A DNA stretch of 64,000 bases. Origin: an uncultured Actinomycetes bacterium. Its GTDB lineage: Bacteria > Actinomycetota > Actinomycetes > Nanopelagicales > Nanopelagicaceae. Both the position numbers and the translations under genes were made by a program. Positions 24,485 through 33,715 of the stretch are shown here, piece by piece. Location: assembly GCA_903863015.1 (NCBI GenBank), contig CAIPAI010000028.1, positions 1-64,000 on the forward strand. The letters are read 5' to 3'. The notes beneath the pieces were generated by a model. That model was not told the DNA's origin and made no database searches. It worked only from the letters and a program-made list of their open reading frames with translations. The number at the start of each line of letters is the position of its first letter. Position 1 is the stretch's first letter.

Positions 24485-26044
24485 CTAAGCCTCTTTCGGA
24501 GCTGCAACTTTTGCGGCATCTACAAACATTTTGGCAGCTCGCAAGAGCGTCATCTCATCAAAGTGTTTGGCTGCAAACATTGCGCCGACCGGTAAGCCAT
24601 CAATCGTTCCGGCAGGTACCGAAATCGAAGGATGACCAGTGAGATCGGTAACGCAACAATTTTGATAAAAAGAAAAAGTTTCGCGTCCAATATTCTTCGA
24701 ATCTCCAGACATCTCCAATGCAATGCCCGCAGGTGCCGTTGTAGGGCAGAGTAAGACGTCATAATTTTCAAAAACTTTGTTGTACGCGTCAGAGATTTGC
24801 TTCCGCAGGATATTTGCCAGGCGATAGAAATCTCCGTGCGTCTCCTTGAAGAAGATATTCCCCATAATTGCGATTAATTTCGTGAGTGGAGATGCGGCAC
24901 TTCCATTACTCGAAAGTCCGCGGACGATTTCGCTCTCTACATCGCCTGTAGCACTATAGCCCTGCCCAAAGAGCGTCGATTTCAAAGAGGTCAGTGAGAG
25001 AGCACCACCTTCTAGCAAAATAGGAAGGTAAACATGTTCAGCAAACCGATGCTCTGGAATCGAAATCAGATCAACGGTTGCACCCAGCCCGATCAATTTC
25101 TGCGCCTGCATCATGACGAGATCCGCAGATGCAGCTGAACCAGGAAATTCTCCCTCTCCCTCGCTCGTCAGTTCAAAGCCTTCACTAATCAATGCAACTC
25201 TTAAATTAGCGAGAGGCGTGAGCTGGGTTTCACTGAGTACCTTCTTTAGCCCTTGAATCTCGTTTACGAATGGACGCTGGCGGGGATCACTCTCCTGGAA
25301 TGTCACCAACGCTTGCAGAGATTGGTGAATGGTCTCAATGTCCCGAGCGATAGGGCCGACATGATCAATCGAAGGCTCAAGTCCAAGAACTCCTGTATAG
25401 GGAATCGCTCCAAAAGTAGCCTTCAATCCGATGACTCCGCAGAGTGATGCAGGGATACGAATTGAACCCCCTTGATCCGCCCCTAATGCGAGATCTACCT
25501 CCCCAGTGGCGACCAGAACAGCGCTCCCTGAAGAGGATCCGCCGGCGGAGTAATTCCTTCTTACTGGGTTATGCACCGGGAAGGGTTGTGCGGTGATTGA
25601 ACCGCCACTGATACAGAGATCCTCGCATTGAGATTTGCCGACAATCTCAGCGCCATTTTCAAGTAGTGATGTCACCACGGTTGCGTCGCTTTCAGCAAGC
25701 CAGCCGTCGGTGACATTTGATCCCGCGCGCATGGGGAGACCAGCTACTGCAATGTTGTCTTTGACGGCCACTTTGATTCCGTCGAGAACACCTTTTGAGG
25801 TGGGAGGAATTGAACACTTCCACGTCCAGGCATGATGCGGATTCTCGATGGGTGGCATTCCAGTCTGAGCTCTCACCGGACTCGAAGTCGACGCAGCGTG
25901 CTGTAGAGAGATCTCTTCATAGGAATTGATCAGGCCGGGAATTAGGCCGATAACTATCTCTACTTCCTCCTCCGAAAGTGGCATTCCAAGTTCGAGACCC
26001 ACTTGGAGGATGGAATCTTTAGAAGGCATCCGGGGAGGCATCAT
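24485..26044 (-). CDS. Amidase-signature hydrolase
   Basis: A 519-residue cytoplasmic amidase. The Ser-cisSer-Lys triad is complete: K95 in VAVKDN, S171 in GGSSSGSA and S194 in QGGSIRIP. It hydrolyses a carboxamide to acid and ammonia, but the substrate is not evident; wide-spectrum, indoleacetamide-type and nitrile-associated amidases share this layout. An N-terminal helical region (about 8-55) resembles that of larger stand-alone amidases, so it is not GatA. No nitrile hydratase or gatCB genes are adjacent. Start ATG 26044; alternatives within six codons. Confidence 0.88.
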   Translation of the reverse strand: MMPPRMPSKDSILQVGLELGMPLSEEEVEIVIGLIPGLINSYEEISLQHAASTSSPVRAQTGMPPIENPHHAWTWKCSIPPTSKGVLDGIKVAVKDNIAVAGLPMRAGSNVTDGWLAESDATVVTSLLENGAEIVGKSQCEDLCISGGSITAQPFPVHNPVRRNYSAGGSSSGSAVLVATGEVDLALGADQGGSIRIPASLCGVIGLKATFGAIPYTGVLGLEPSIDHVGPIARDIETIHQSLQALVTFQESDPRQRPFVNEIQGLKKVLSETQLTPLANLRVALISEGFELTSEGEGEFPGSAASADLVMMQAQKLIGLGATVDLISIPEHRFAEHVYLPILLEGGALSLTSLKSTLFGQGYSATGDVESEIVRGLSSNGSAASPLTKLIAIMGNIFFKETHGDFYRLANILRKQISDAYNKVFENYDVLLCPTTAPAGIALEMSGDSKNIGRETFSFYQNCCVTDLTGHPSISVPAGTIDGLPVGAMFAAKHFDEMTLLRAAKMFVDAAKVAAPKEA

Positions 26045-26125
26045 CGCCTCAGCGTACAGTTCTGTTCTCCAGCGCCTTGCCCCGATAGGCTCTAGTAAGT
26101 AAATGTCGTGACGAAGGAGCGCAGC

Positions 26126-26611
26126 GTGCTGGAGGCCAGTGAATTTCTCTACTTCGCTGATCGCGCCTTCGACGGAATGGCTGCAATCGTAGGAAGTCTC
26201 GGGGACGATCTCGCAAACCGTGTGCCTTCGTTACCGGGTGCCAACTCCCCCTACGCACTCCTGACTCACTGCATCGGCGTCAGCGACTTCTGGGGTGGGT
26301 ACCTCGTCAATGGTCGCAAGATCGAGCGAGATCGAGCGGCCGAATTCACCTCTACCGGCCCCGTAGCGCCGCTTCTCCAGCGCGTCATCGACGCCAAAGC
26401 TCGGTTGGCTGAATATGTAGCCGGCGCCGACCCGCGCGCTCCCCTCCGCGACGAACCGCCCGCGGCTTTCCAGGGGCCAGATCAAGCTCTCACTCAGGCC
26501 GGCGCACTCCAACATATTTATGAAGAGCTGACCCAGCATCATGGCCAGATGGAAATTTTGCGAGATGTCATTCTCGCCGAAGCAAACGGATCACTGGAGG
26601 CGAAAAGATAA
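26126..26611 (+). CDS. DinB/DUF664-like four-helix protein
   Basis: A 161-residue protein of the DinB-like superfamily, which in actinobacteria includes mycothiol-dependent S-transferases and isomerases. The three-His metal site pattern is suggested by LLTHCIG (H near 52) and ELTQHHGQMEIL near the C-terminus. GTG 26126 is preferred over GTG 26108 because AAGGAG lies 6 bases before it. The stop overlaps the PatB-like gene by one base (TAATG), so the two are coupled; a thiol-related role is suggested by that partner but is inference. Confidence 0.78.
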   Translation: MLEASEFLYFADRAFDGMAAIVGSLGDDLANRVPSLPGANSPYALLTHCIGVSDFWGGYLVNGRKIERDRAAEFTSTGPVAPLLQRVIDAKARLAEYVAGADPRAPLRDEPPAAFQGPDQALTQAGALQHIYEELTQHHGQMEILRDVILAEANGSLEAKR

Positions 26612-27792
26612 TGGGAAAGTTCGCTGCGCAATTTAAATCGATCAATCTCGGTTCACTACGCAAACCTCGTCGTACCAAGTGGGGAAATAACGACGATGAG
26701 ACTCTCTGTTCGTGGGTTGCCGATATGGATTTCGGTATTGCTCCCGCCATCAAAAGTGCTATGGAAGAAATGATTCGCGACGAAGAATTCGGCTATCCCT
26801 TCTGGGATCTTGATCCAGTTATTGTGGCTTTTGAGAGTCGCATGGAGCGCCTATACAACTGGACACCGATTCCCGAGCGCACAAAAGTTTTAAGCGACCT
26901 CATTCAAGTATTGCAAATTGTGTTGCATCACTCCACGAAGCCCGGTGACGGCATTGCCATTCATGTTCCGGCATATAACAACTTCTTAGTAAATATTGAA
27001 GAAATGAATCGACGTATCGTGCCACTTCAGATGGAATTTACTGAAGAGGGCTGGAAATGCGACAACACTAATCTTGCGGCTCGCCTTAAGGCCGAGCGCG
27101 TAACAATGATCATCGTCATTAACCCTCAGAACCCAACAGGTCGGGCATTTACGCATGTTGAATTGACGGAACTTGCTGAAGCAGCAAAAGAACTAGATAT
27201 TCCTGTTCTCTCCGATGAGATCCACTCAGACTTGCTCTTTGATGACCACGTCCATATTCCTTTTGCTTCGTTGAGCGATGACGCCGCGCGCCGCACTATC
27301 ACAACCACTTCGGCCACCAAGGGTTTCAATATTGCCGGTACGCGTACTGCAATCATGCACGTCGGTCCGGACGCATTATGGAACGAAATTTCATCCCTAC
27401 CCATCGACTACTTTGGCGCCCCCAATACTCTCGGAAAAGTGGCGACTGCGGTGGCGTGGAGTGAATGCGAGGATTGGCTAGGTGAGCTCAATGAGCAACT
27501 CGCTAAGAACCGAGCGATCATCGATGAGTGGGTGGCCACTTTTGATGGCAAAGTGAAGTACCACGCCCCCGAAGCTACATATCTTGCTTGGCTCGATCTT
27601 TCGCGCACGAAAGCCGGTGCAGCACCCGAGGCCACGGAATATATTTTGGAAAACGCAAAGGTACGCCTAGCCACAGGCTCGGATTACACGCTACATACTG
27701 AGATAGATACGCACTCATGGGCGCGATTGAACTTCGCTACTAACGAAGAGAATCTGCGAGAAATTTTGAAGCGCGTAGGAGAAGTTCTTTAA
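26611..27792 (+). CDS. PatB/MalY-type C-S lyase (cystathionine beta-lyase)
   Basis: A 393-residue PLP enzyme of aminotransferase fold I. SWVADMDF (about 34-41), NPQNPTGR, SDEIHSDL and the PLP-lysine K237 in TTSATKGFNIAG are classic for MalY/PatB. It would cleave cystathionine or cysteine conjugates to pyruvate, ammonia and a thiol, feeding methionine synthesis or detoxification. True aminotransferase activity is less likely given the WVADMDF motif. It is translationally coupled to the DinB-like gene. Confidence 0.88.
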   Translation: MGKFAAQFKSINLGSLRKPRRTKWGNNDDETLCSWVADMDFGIAPAIKSAMEEMIRDEEFGYPFWDLDPVIVAFESRMERLYNWTPIPERTKVLSDLIQVLQIVLHHSTKPGDGIAIHVPAYNNFLVNIEEMNRRIVPLQMEFTEEGWKCDNTNLAARLKAERVTMIIVINPQNPTGRAFTHVELTELAEAAKELDIPVLSDEIHSDLLFDDHVHIPFASLSDDAARRTITTTSATKGFNIAGTRTAIMHVGPDALWNEISSLPIDYFGAPNTLGKVATAVAWSECEDWLGELNEQLAKNRAIIDEWVATFDGKVKYHAPEATYLAWLDLSRTKAGAAPEATEYILENAKVRLATGSDYTLHTEIDTHSWARLNFATNEENLREILKRVGEVL

Positions 27793-29273
27793 CTAACGGA
27801 TACCCGAATTGGATAGACCACTGTCACAGGTTTGCTATTCGATACGTACACCCAATGAACTTCGTACAAGAAGCTTTGCGGTATAAGCGTGTTCGAAGAA
27901 ATCATTGATCCGATGGTGATCCAAAGTGGTTTAGAGGCATCAGGACACATGGATGGTGAATCCAATCCGGAATCTTTGGCAACTTGAATCAAGGTGCCCG
28001 ATATATATAGCGACCACGCGCCGCTTGTGCTTCGAGGAGCACAGAAACTCAAACCCCAGAATGGATAGGAATCTGTTTGGCATCCAGTTTCAAAAGGCAC
28101 TCCCGCGCCGGCTGAAATACACACTTGAGTGAGGCGCCGGGAACCCGATGATGTCGTCGGCGCCGGAGTCGTTGGCGCGGGCGCACTCGCAGACGCAACA
28201 GAGGCAACAGCGGTCGCACTTCCTGACTTCGCGCAACTCACCGCGTAGATCAACGTCCCTGTCCGAGATCCGAGCGTCACAGAAGCTGAAATCCCCCCGC
28301 TTGAGGAAATGGTTACGGTTTGAGTTGAAGGCGTCTGCCCTGGAAAAGTGGTGGAGATATCACACGTATCTCCTGGTGTTGCTCGAAGTGTCCACGAGAA
28401 CTTCTCACCAGGCGCCATAGTTGTGGGAATTCCAGAGATGTTCGCCGAAACGGTCGCGTATGCAACCTGCGCACTCACACTCTTGCTTCCGGAGAGTTTG
28501 CAGATAACACCTACTTGCCAGAGACCAGTGGTATTCCCAATCGTGATGGTTGCTTCGATCGCTCCAGTTTTTCCTAATGTGATCGTTTTAGTCGTCTTCG
28601 CACTTCCAGGAAAAGTGTTCTCTTGGGTGCACTGATCATCCACTGTTCCAGTTATTTGATACTTCACAACCTGACCTGGCGTAGGAGCCGTTGGGAAGTT
28701 ATTAATACTCACCGTTTTAACAACGGTTTTAGGCGCTTCATAAACAGCAAGTGCCTCGCCAGACTTGGTGCACTTTGCCTGCACAGTTGCGCTTGTTCCC
28801 AGTCCATTCTTCGTTAAAGTGAATTGATACTTACCAAAATCATCGAGTGTTACTGCTTGCTTTACGCCACTTCCATTCGTTTGAGTAGTTGCTATCTGAC
28901 AGATGTCATTAGGTGTACCGACAACTGTGAAAAGTGGTTCTCCAAGAACGTTTTCTAGGTACGAGAGCTCCGCCGGAGTCTTAGGCGTTGTCGGGGCTTG
29001 CGTTTCAATGGCAATTGGCGTGGGTGTAACCACGGGAGTTGGGTCTGGAATCGCAACAGGGGCTGCAGGTTTAGCCACTGCTGGCGTCGAAATTAATATC
29101 CAAGCAAGTTTCGCGCCTTTCTTGGCGCACACAAGACTCTTGCCAGCACTCTTCTGGATCAAACCAGCTTTAGTGCAGGCGCCTCCGACTTTGATCACCG
29201 TCGCAGCTTCAGCGGCATCAGTGCCGCTGAAGAGTACGAGCAGCGCAACTATAAAGGCGAGGTGTCGGCGCAT
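27789..29273 (-). CDS. Secreted protein with three Cys-paired Ig-like repeats
   Basis: A 494-residue exported protein of unknown function. After a signal peptide (about 1-23) comes a small two-cysteine module (C33, C49; KSAGKSLVCAKKGAKLAWI) and a Pro/Thr linker (about 65-100). Three tandem modules of about 90 residues follow, each with a cysteine pair 43 residues apart: C125/C168, C215/C258 and C304/C347. A Ser/Pro linker leads to a distinct C-terminal domain (about 381-494) with several cysteines. The protein is probably surface-exposed or released and disulfide-stabilised. A TAAAAT box sits 6 bases before ATG 29273. Confidence 0.8.
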   Translation of the reverse strand: MRRHLAFIVALLVLFSGTDAAEAATVIKVGGACTKAGLIQKSAGKSLVCAKKGAKLAWILISTPAVAKPAAPVAIPDPTPVVTPTPIAIETQAPTTPKTPAELSYLENVLGEPLFTVVGTPNDICQIATTQTNGSGVKQAVTLDDFGKYQFTLTKNGLGTSATVQAKCTKSGEALAVYEAPKTVVKTVSINNFPTAPTPGQVVKYQITGTVDDQCTQENTFPGSAKTTKTITLGKTGAIEATITIGNTTGLWQVGVICKLSGSKSVSAQVAYATVSANISGIPTTMAPGEKFSWTLRATPGDTCDISTTFPGQTPSTQTVTISSSGGISASVTLGSRTGTLIYAVSCAKSGSATAVASVASASAPAPTTPAPTTSSGSRRLTQVCISAGAGVPFETGCQTDSYPFWGLSFCAPRSTSGAWSLYISGTLIQVAKDSGLDSPSMCPDASKPLWITIGSMISSNTLIPQSFLYEVHWVYVSNSKPVTVVYPIRVSVS

Positions 29274-29279
29274 TGACCC

Positions 29280-29285
29280 ATTTTA
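29280..29285 (-). promoter_or_regulatory. Extended -10 box, leaderless, for the secreted repeat protein
   Basis: The minus strand reads TGC-TAAAAT, then 6 bases and ATG (29273). The TGN extension strengthens it as a promoter element. No ribosome site is present between it and the start. Confidence 0.55.
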
Positions 29286-29369
29286 GCAAAGGTGTCGGGA
29301 CCTCGCCTGCCAATCGGCTAGGGGACCCATTCCCCGCTAAATCCCTTCTCCAAAGGACTCAATTCACCA

Positions 29370-29375
29370 TAGAAT
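29370..29375 (+). promoter_or_regulatory. -10 box of leaderless type before the lactate dehydrogenase gene
   Basis: TAGAAT is followed by exactly 6 bases and the GTG start at 29382, with no ribosome-binding sequence between. A convincing -35 box is not seen. Confidence 0.45.
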
Positions 29376-29381
29376 GGCGAT

Positions 29382-30599
29382 GTGCAAAGGAATTTCCCCA
29401 CCATTAACCACTTTCGAAGTTTTTTGCACCTACCCAAGATCTCATTTAATCGGCGTGCTAAACGTCTCAAGAAAGCGCTCACTATTTGGGATTTGAGATC
29501 TCTAGCTAAAAGGCGGACTCCTAGGGGCCCGTTTGATTATGTAGACGGCTCAGCAGAGAGCGAGGCTTCGCTCTCGCGTGCGCGTTATGGTTTTTCAAGT
29601 ATCGAATTCCATCCATCAGTCCTTCGCGATGTGTCAACCGCCTCCACCGTGACTACTTCATTGGACCATACTTTCGATCTGCCATTCGGCTTTGCACCTA
29701 CTGGGTTCACGCGAATGATGCATTCAGCCGGAGAGGTTGCAGTCGCCCAAGTAGCTGCCCAATTCAATATTCCTTACGTACTTTCAACACTGGGAACTAC
29801 GTCGATCGAGGACGTAGTCTCTGGAGCCCCAAAGGGGACTAACTGGTTTCAGCTTTATATGCTCAAAGATATGGCGAGAAATCTCGAGACAATTGACCGG
29901 GCTAAGGCTGTCGGAGTCGATACTTTGGTGTTAACCGTTGATGTACCCGTCTCTGGACTTCGCTTACGAGATGCTCGCAACGGGCTAACCATTCCTCCCT
30001 CATTAACATTCCGCTCACTAATCGATTTCGCCAAGAAGCCGAGATGGTTGGCCGACTATTTGACTACCCCTCCGCTTGAGTTCGCCGCTATGTCTTCTTG
30101 GAATGGCACTGTTGCCGAGATGCTCGATACGCTCTTTAATCCTTCAGTCACGTTTGAAGATCTTGAGTGGATTCGCGAGCGTTGGGGCGGCTCACTTGTC
30201 ATCAAGGGAATACAGAATGCCCAAGATGCACGACGATGTGTAGATCAAGGTGTTGACGCTGTCATCCTCTCTAACCACGGTGGACGGCAGTTGGATAGAG
30301 CAGTCACCCCATTAAGCCAACTTCGATCCGTCGTGGAAGAGATCGATGGAAAAGCCGAGGTGCATATCGACACCGGCATTACCCACGGCGGAGATATAGC
30401 GGCTGCGCTGGCTCTCGGGGCCGACTTCGTCTGGGTGGGTCGCTCGTACCTCTATGGCCTCATGGCTGGTGGCCAAGATGGAGTAACCCGGGCGGTCGAG
30501 ATTCTCACTCAAGAATTAGTACGCACCATGAAGCTCTTAGGCGTCACTTCGATTGCCGAGTTGGATACTCGACATATCAAAATGCTCCACTCTGATTAA
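29382..30599 (+). CDS. lldD: FMN-dependent L-2-hydroxyacid dehydrogenase (LldD-like)
   Basis: A 405-residue member of the L-lactate dehydrogenase/glycolate oxidase/mandelate dehydrogenase family. It oxidises an L-2-hydroxyacid, most often L-lactate to pyruvate, passing electrons to quinone or cytochrome. Visible motifs include FDYVDGSAESE (about 50-60), FAPTGF, TLGTTSIED, WFQLYML, VDVPVSGLRLRD, and the active-site segment SNHGGRQLD with H299. An N-terminal basic extension of some 30 residues precedes the barrel. The start is GTG 29382, 6 bases after TAGAAT. It borders the sugar-acid operon, where L-lactate could arise. Confidence 0.88.
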   Translation: MQRNFPTINHFRSFLHLPKISFNRRAKRLKKALTIWDLRSLAKRRTPRGPFDYVDGSAESEASLSRARYGFSSIEFHPSVLRDVSTASTVTTSLDHTFDLPFGFAPTGFTRMMHSAGEVAVAQVAAQFNIPYVLSTLGTTSIEDVVSGAPKGTNWFQLYMLKDMARNLETIDRAKAVGVDTLVLTVDVPVSGLRLRDARNGLTIPPSLTFRSLIDFAKKPRWLADYLTTPPLEFAAMSSWNGTVAEMLDTLFNPSVTFEDLEWIRERWGGSLVIKGIQNAQDARRCVDQGVDAVILSNHGGRQLDRAVTPLSQLRSVVEEIDGKAEVHIDTGITHGGDIAAALALGADFVWVGRSYLYGLMAGGQDGVTRAVEILTQELVRTMKLLGVTSIAELDTRHIKMLHSD

Positions 30600-30628
30600 T
30601 CTAAGCTGATTAATCTAAGCTGATTAAG
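30592..30628 (+). repeat. 14-bp tandem repeat, 2.6 copies, at the lldD gene end
   Basis: CTGATTAATCTAAG repeats at 30592-30605 and 30606-30619 with a partial third copy to 30628. The first copy covers the lldD stop codon. Each unit contains the palindrome GATTAATC, so the array could fold into small hairpins between the converging genes. Confidence 0.9.
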
Positions 30629-30640
30629 TCGTAGTTCTAA

Positions 30641-31657
30641 TTAACTAAAACGAACAAGAACCTTACTCACATCTAATTCTTGGCGAGCCAATGCAGTGAA
30701 TATCCCAGGTGCTTCTTCCGGGGTAGAAATCTGGTCGATGAGCGCATCGCCGATCTCCGGATTCTCTGCGATCCACTTTGCGGTACTTGAGAAATCATCT
30801 TTGTTGTAGCAGAAACTGCCCACTAGCGTTCTTTCGGCTACCGAGAATTCGTAAGACTTGATAGACATCACGGGCTCGGCCATACCGAGGAAAACAATGG
30901 TGCTGCCGCGCTTACTCACTTCGTGCGAGGAAGCGATTGTGGCTTCAGAGCCCACTGCATCAATAACAGTGTCTGCCTTGCGCCCGAAGGTAGATTCAAC
31001 TTCTGTTAAGAGATCCTTCGGATGCACAACCGTAAAACCAAGGCGCATCAAAAGGGCACTTCGAGTTGGGCTGATCTCACTGACAATTACGTTGTTAACG
31101 CCGATGCGACGGCAAGCAATCGTCACAGCTTGTCCGATTGGCCCGCCTCCGATAACGACAACGTTCTGATCAGCGGACACATGACCACGACGCAGTGCGT
31201 GGTAGCCAACTGCCAACGGCTCAATCAAGGCACCGTGTACAGGATTCATATTGGGGTCTAGCGGAATGATGTTCTCGCTCGGCACCGTGACGAATTCCGC
31301 AAAGGCGGCATCAATTTCAGGTACTACACCCAGAACGCGCAAGCGATCACAGAGCTCGTGGTCGTTCTTCTTACAGTTACTGCACTCTCCGCAAGTCATA
31401 GCCGGATTGATGGAGACCAAATCCCCCACTTTGAGACCGGAAACCTTACTTCCCAACAGATCGATTCTGCCGACCGTCTCGTGACCCATGACCTGGTTGG
31501 GATGGCGACGGCCCGTATGCCCGGCAAACCCGTGGATATCAGAACCACAGATTCCAGTAGCAATCACCGCTACACGTACTTCATGATCGGAAGGATCGCG
31601 AGGTGCACGATCTTCTACGGTCATTTCCCAAGGACCTTGAAATACAAGTGCTTTCAT
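30641..31657 (-). CDS. Zinc-dependent sugar/polyol dehydrogenase (MDR family)
   Basis: A 338-residue medium-chain dehydrogenase. It has the catalytic zinc motif GHETVG (about 59-64), the structural zinc cysteines CGECSNCKKNDHELC (about 88-102) and the NAD(P) Rossmann motif GGGPIGQAV. Relatives include sorbitol, threonine and L-fucose/galactonate dehydrogenases. As the last gene of the ABC sugar operon it probably oxidises the sugar or a deoxy-keto acid intermediate. A 10-base gap separates it from the aminotransferase. Exact substrate unknown. Confidence 0.86.
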   Translation of the reverse strand: MKALVFQGPWEMTVEDRAPRDPSDHEVRVAVIATGICGSDIHGFAGHTGRRHPNQVMGHETVGRIDLLGSKVSGLKVGDLVSINPAMTCGECSNCKKNDHELCDRLRVLGVVPEIDAAFAEFVTVPSENIIPLDPNMNPVHGALIEPLAVGYHALRRGHVSADQNVVVIGGGPIGQAVTIACRRIGVNNVIVSEISPTRSALLMRLGFTVVHPKDLLTEVESTFGRKADTVIDAVGSEATIASSHEVSKRGSTIVFLGMAEPVMSIKSYEFSVAERTLVGSFCYNKDDFSSTAKWIAENPEIGDALIDQISTPEEAPGIFTALARQELDVSKVLVRFS

Positions 31658-31667
31658 AGCTACTCCG

Positions 31668-32831
31668 TTAGTTGTGTTGGATAAGTTGAGCGTGTTGGTT
31701 TGCGATGGCGGTGACGCCCTTCAAGATGCTTTCTTTAGTGTTTGCCAGAGAGACGCGCACGTAACCCTCGCCGAAGTTTCCGAAGGCTGATCCGTGTGCC
31801 GTAGCTATTGCATGCTCACGTACTAACTTAAGAACAAAATCTAGCGATGGCATTTTGGTCTCTTTGATGCCCAGCCAGAAATAGAAAGCTCCAGCTGGCA
31901 TGATGAAGTCCAGATTTGCGGCTTTAGCAACCTCTGCTGCTGCATCGCGTCGCTCTCTATATGCATCTCTCATCTCCTGAATGCACTCCTGCGGACCTTG
32001 CAGGGCAGCGAGCGCCGCAAACTGCGCTGGCGAACTAACGCATGAGATCAGCGGCTCTTGCAATTTCGCGATGTCGCCTGAAATTCTCTTGGGAGTGATC
32101 GCATACCCCACGCGCCAGCCAGTCATGGCATAGCTCTTTGAGAAGCTATAGGTACTAATAACTCGTTCTTCCGGATCATTTGCACCGATGCTTGCCATTG
32201 GTTGCTCGAAAGTGATCTGGTCATAGCACTCATCTGAAACGATCCAAAGATTGTGCTTTGAGGCCATCTCGTAAATCTCTTGAAGTACTTTTGCAGGGAT
32301 TACTGTTCCCAATGGATTTGAAGGAGTATTGATCAAGATTGCCTTCGTGCGCGGAGTCACAAGCGAAGCGATTTCCTTGGCGTCAGGTAGAAAACCGTTC
32401 TCAGCGCGCAGTGGGTAATAGATCGGCGTTGCCGAAAGGAGCGTGGCCATCATGCGGAAATTGGGCCAACCAGGATCGGGTAGCAAGATCTCATCGCCAG
32501 GAGCCATGAAGGAAATCATGGCCGCATAAATTGCCTGTACTGCCCCCGCTGAAACAGTTACCTGATCTGGATGGGCATTGATGCCATTAATGCGATGGAC
32601 CTTGTCGGCCAGTGCCTCCCGCAGTGGGGCAACACCCGCGTTCGGCGTATAACGAGTCTCCCCAGCGCGAATAGCTTTGGCGGCCGCCTCGCAAATGTGT
32701 TCTGGCGTAGAGAAATTTGGCTCACCAACTTCGAGATGGATGACGTTGGGAGTTGCCCAGGCAATATCCATCACCTGACGGATACCAGATCGTTCCATAG
32801 CGACGACGTCAGGCCTTATCTCTGGTTTCAT
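31668..32831 (-). CDS. PLP-dependent class I aminotransferase
   Basis: A 387-residue aspartate-aminotransferase-like enzyme: NTPSNPLGT, the SDECYDQITF segment, the PLP-lysine in SFSKSYAMTGWRVGY and a C-terminal RVSLANT arginine that binds the substrate carboxylate. It overlaps the amidohydrolase stop by 4 bases and so belongs to the sugar operon, where a transaminase is unexpected for neutral sugars. It may handle an amino sugar acid or interconvert pyruvate and alanine formed by the aldolase. Confidence 0.88.
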   Translation of the reverse strand: MKPEIRPDVVAMERSGIRQVMDIAWATPNVIHLEVGEPNFSTPEHICEAAAKAIRAGETRYTPNAGVAPLREALADKVHRINGINAHPDQVTVSAGAVQAIYAAMISFMAPGDEILLPDPGWPNFRMMATLLSATPIYYPLRAENGFLPDAKEIASLVTPRTKAILINTPSNPLGTVIPAKVLQEIYEMASKHNLWIVSDECYDQITFEQPMASIGANDPEERVISTYSFSKSYAMTGWRVGYAITPKRISGDIAKLQEPLISCVSSPAQFAALAALQGPQECIQEMRDAYRERRDAAAEVAKAANLDFIMPAGAFYFWLGIKETKMPSLDFVLKLVREHAIATAHGSAFGNFGEGYVRVSLANTKESILKGVTAIANQHAQLIQHN

Positions 32832-33715
32832 AGTGCTTTCCCATCTCTCGCTTTAACATTTTTTAGTGAAAATATTCGTGCTGCGTTCTCCCCCATAATC
32901 TTTTGTAGATCCTCAGAAGTCATATTAGGAAAGTGCAGAGCCGGAAGTTCTGAGAGAGACTTATATCCGGGTCGCTGATCTATCCATGGCCAATCCGAAG
33001 CCCACATGAGCCGCTCAACCCCATACCACTCAAGAAGATCTGCTGACATTCCCCTCATATCTTGATAGGGGAACTCATCATTACTAAACGCGTACTGCCC
33101 AGAGAAGAGCACGGAAACGTTGGGAGAAGCAGCCAGATCCTTCACATACTTCCAAGAGGGGGGTGGGATTGGTGTTTCGATACGTGGACGCCCCCAGGCA
33201 TCGACATCCCAACCGCTCTGACAGAATCCAAGATGATTCAAAACAACTTTTAAGTCAGGAAGTTCTTGTAAAACTTTAGGTAAAAGTTCTTGTTGCTCTG
33301 ATGTGGAGTAAAACCATGCAATCACTCCGGCTTCGCTCATGGACTTCAGCATCTCGAAGCTCTTTAGTTTCCGAATGGGGCTCGTTAGATCTCCTAGCTC
33401 CCATACACGGAAACCAAGATAATTACTCTTTTCATTTCTACTCTCAAAATCCTTAGCCAGGTCATGAGCATCGCTATTCATCACGCCGACCAAGGAGAAG
33501 CGTTCTGGAAACTCTTCTCGCGCGGCCGCTGCATAATCGTCATGATCGTCTAAAGAGACGAGAACGGCGTGATCTATGGAATTCTCATCCATCACTGTGA
33601 TGAAGTTACCGATAAGGGCTTCACGTTCCTCGGGATAAAGGGGATGAACTCCACGACGATACTCACTCTTGGTACTGGCAAAGAGGTGTAGGTGCGAATC
33701 AATTCTGATGGTCAC
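32828..33715 (-). CDS. Amidohydrolase-2 family, probable sugar-lactone hydrolase
   Basis: A 295-residue TIM-barrel hydrolase. IDSHLHLF (5-12) holds the HxH metal site; VLNHLGF (about 159-165) and WASDWPW (about 239-245) supply the later His and Asp. This layout matches L-fucono-/L-rhamnono-lactonases and related lactone hydrolases (COG3618), though decarboxylases share the fold. In an operon with sugar transporter, kinase and keto-deoxy-acid aldolase, opening an aldonolactone is the most likely step. Start ATG 33715 overlaps the aldolase stop (ATGA). Confidence 0.82.
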   Translation of the reverse strand: MTIRIDSHLHLFASTKSEYRRGVHPLYPEEREALIGNFITVMDENSIDHAVLVSLDDHDDYAAAAREEFPERFSLVGVMNSDAHDLAKDFESRNEKSNYLGFRVWELGDLTSPIRKLKSFEMLKSMSEAGVIAWFYSTSEQQELLPKVLQELPDLKVVLNHLGFCQSGWDVDAWGRPRIETPIPPPSWKYVKDLAASPNVSVLFSGQYAFSNDEFPYQDMRGMSADLLEWYGVERLMWASDWPWIDQRPGYKSLSELPALHFPNMTSEDLQKIMGENAARIFSLKNVKARDGKAL

